Origin: Flavobacterium haoranii
Lineage (GTDB): Bacteria > Bacteroidota > Bacteroidia > Flavobacteriales > Flavobacteriaceae
DNA length: 64,000 bases
Direction of reading: 5' to 3'
Assembly (NCBI GenBank): GCA_003246205.1
Contig: QKBC01000002.1
Span: forward strand, 1 to 64,000
A program made the position numbers and the translations under genes. Positions 62,449-64,000 of the stretch are shown one piece after another. The notes below the pieces were generated by a model. The model ran no database searches, was not told where the DNA came from, and saw only the letters and a program-made list of their open reading frames with translations. Each line of letters opens with the position of its first letter. The first letter of the stretch is position 1.

Positions 62449-62492
62449 CAAATTTCAGGCGTTTACATCTATTTGATTGTAACAACCATTAC
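62449..62492 (-). promoter_or_regulatory. predicted Crp/Fnr-type activated promoter of cydAB
   Basis: On the minus strand GTAAT-GGTT-GTTAC (62492-62479, one mismatch; embedded in TTGTAA-N6-TTACAA, perfect arms) lies 22 bases before GAAATTTG (62456-62449, one mismatch to TAnnTTTG). Transcription would begin near 62444, 12 bases before the cydA ATG. Confidence 0.7.
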
Positions 62493-62581
62493 AAAAAAAT
62501 GTTAAATTTAAATAGCTGAAAAGTTACGAAAATTTTGCTTAAAAACCCGTTCTTTATTTTTGTTATTTTATATGATAACTC

Positions 62582-64000
62582 TTACTTGTTCTTGATGATT
62601 TTTTTAGTTACAAAGAACTTATTATCAAAAATTAACGTCAGCATAATTATTTGTTCATTAGGCGATTCCAAATTAAAACTCATTGTATTACTTCCCGATT
62701 TAAAATCGGTAATTACTCCGTCTGAAATAATTTTTCCATCAACCGACATTACTAAATATTCCAGCGGAGCCGAATAAGGAGCATCAAAAGTCAATTTAAT
62801 GGTATCTCCTTTTGTCGGATTCGGATACACACTAAAACTAAAAGGGTTATGCCCGTCAATGCCAGAAACTGACAGTGTAGGATTGTAAACTAATTTCACC
62901 TCGTAAATTGAAGTATCTGCCGAAGTTAAATCGGTTTGGTTATCTGTAAAAGCCGAAGCCGAAGTACTCAAAATTCCGCCATATAAATGTCCGATTACAA
63001 ATTCGTTGGCTGTAATATTGGCTAATTGAATCACTTCATTACTGTAATGTAGTAAATTCTCATTCGGAATAAACTCGGCACCTGAACCTTTTAAAGCAGG
63101 CATTTCTACAGGCAACTGATATTCTTCTAAAGTTCCGTCTGCTAATCTTGACACTCTGCTTATTGTTTTAACAAAAGGAACTGTATCATCTTGAATTAAA
63201 GTCCCATTCTGGTAATAATATTGGCTCATGCCACCAAAAAACAAACTGTGCATTTCATTTAAAGTCGCATTATATAGTCCTACACTTCCACTATGATAAT
63301 TACTCAAATATTGATTAAACTGTGTTTGCGGAAAATAGCCACTAGCTTTTACATCTACCGGATACAAAAAAGGTAAATCAGCACTGATTTGAAAAACGCC
63401 GGAAGAAATAGTGTAACCCAATTCTCCGTTTGGAAAAACCTGAGGAACTAAATTATAATCACGTCGGTGCAAATGTGTCGCGTCTGTTATTGCTGTATAA
63501 TTCGAAATGCTTAACTGTGTTCCGGAATTATCAATTTGAAATTTCCGAATAGCACTTGAATAGGTTTGGGTAAACGATGGTCCGTTCATTGGATTGTATC
63601 TTCCGGTGAATTCGTGTCCACCAATCAAATAAAAATCACTCCCAATTTTTCCTAATTGCCCTCCGGTTATAGCGAAGTTCGGACTTACAATTTGTTTAAA
63701 ATAGGATGCAATTGCAGTATTGTTGATGATTGCGTTAATTAATCCCGGAACATCAATTGACGTTAATTTGTCATGTGTTATATGGTCATTTGCTGAAGTT
63801 GCAAAGGCATAACCTCCGATAATATATAAAGTATCATCATCTTGGTAAAAGTTCATATTAGTAGATTGTAACTGTTCTTGCAAACCTGTAGGCAACACAT
63901 TTACCGATGTACTCCAAAACTGATTAGCCACAACATCCACTACATAAATATCGGTATTGTTATTACTTCCCGGAAAAGCATTAAAAGGTTGGCGTGCATG
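62582..64000 (-). CDS. secreted Kelch-like protein with T9SS sorting domain (partial)
   Basis: The frame stays open to the right edge, so the N-terminus is outside the window; the GTG at 63940 is internal. The visible 472 residues have Kelch-like blades (DDDTLYIIGGYAF; GSDFYLIGGHEFTGRYN; HSLFFGGMSQYYY), suggesting a beta-propeller. The C-terminus has a type A T9SS sorting domain (FSVYPNPTKGDTIKLTF, MSVDGKIISDG, FFVTKKIIKNK), which sends the protein to the surface or medium. Substrate unknown. Confidence 0.85.
   Translation of the reverse strand, partial: HARQPFNAFPGSNNNTDIYVVDVVANQFWSTSVNVLPTGLQEQLQSTNMNFYQDDDTLYIIGGYAFATSANDHITHDKLTSIDVPGLINAIINNTAIASYFKQIVSPNFAITGGQLGKIGSDFYLIGGHEFTGRYNPMNGPSFTQTYSSAIRKFQIDNSGTQLSISNYTAITDATHLHRRDYNLVPQVFPNGELGYTISSGVFQISADLPFLYPVDVKASGYFPQTQFNQYLSNYHSGSVGLYNATLNEMHSLFFGGMSQYYYQNGTLIQDDTVPFVKTISRVSRLADGTLEEYQLPVEMPALKGSGAEFIPNENLLHYSNEVIQLANITANEFVIGHLYGGILSTSASAFTDNQTDLTSADTSIYEVKLVYNPTLSVSGIDGHNPFSFSVYPNPTKGDTIKLTFDAPYSAPLEYLVMSVDGKIISDGVITDFKSGSNTMSFNLESPNEQIIMLTLIFDNKFFVTKKIIKNK

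Overview
The window looks like a chromosome segment of a low-GC member of the Flavobacteriaceae (Bacteroidota), close to Flavobacterium. Supporting signs: Bacteroidota promoters (TTTG or TTG, about 19-23 bases, then TAnnTTTG) precede many genes; Shine-Dalgarno sites are not obvious; there is a C-terminal type IX secretion (T9SS) sorting domain; lipoproteins have an acidic run straight after the lipobox Cys (surface-export type); and the set includes DUF6443/RHS, DUF2202 and DUF2279 proteins and an N-terminally extended GAPDH. No CRISPR array, tRNA, rRNA or complete insertion sequence was seen.

Layout. 1-4911: two-gene RHS/YD-repeat operon on the minus strand, cut by the left edge. 4912-5964: AT-rich gap with a candidate structured small RNA. 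5965-8671: XRE regulator, small secreted protein, small membrane protein and hisS. 8833-18653: MacB-type permease, prmC (carrying inserted dispersed repeats), the ribD-HAD-EamA-YigZ operon, a thioesterase, the dnaA-phosphatase-methyltransferase operon and a lysozyme-like protein. 18751-25230: dapF-GNAT-mltG-DUF2279 operon, degP and gap. 25311-31341: surface lipoprotein and two different aconitases side by side. 31582-39090: acyltransferase, a divergent protein resembling peptidylglycine monooxygenase (PHM), MoxR ATPase and three PPIase-type chaperone genes. 39259-43742: prfC, folD, ffh and small genes. 43749-53186: PII-like protein, an RND efflux system, a sulfide:quinone-reductase-like flavoprotein with a 42-residue companion, two DUF2202 proteins and a Cys-rich secreted protein. 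53323-59936: a TetR-controlled ABC exporter resembling E. coli cecR-ybhGFSR. 60020-62431: cydAB oxidase. 62582-64000: T9SS cargo protein, cut by the right edge.

The strongest new signal is a shared regulatory architecture in 49.9-62.5 kb. Four minus-strand promoters (RND efflux operon, flavoprotein, DUF2202 pair, cydAB) each carry a palindrome close to GTAAC-N4-GTTAC. In all four it sits exactly 22 bases upstream of a TAnnTTTG -7 element and replaces the normal -33 box. This is what a class-II Crp/Fnr-type activator site would look like, and it predicts a regulon joining low-oxygen respiration, sulfide or redox handling and efflux. The regulator itself is not in the window.

Other notable points: the PHM-like protein keeps the catalytic-copper ligand pattern but appears to have lost most of the second copper site; the split ABC ATPases have complementary degenerate motifs; ribD and dapF promoters predict leaderless mRNAs; dispersed repeats are inserted in frame in prmC; and the RHS gene shows an internal composition break.
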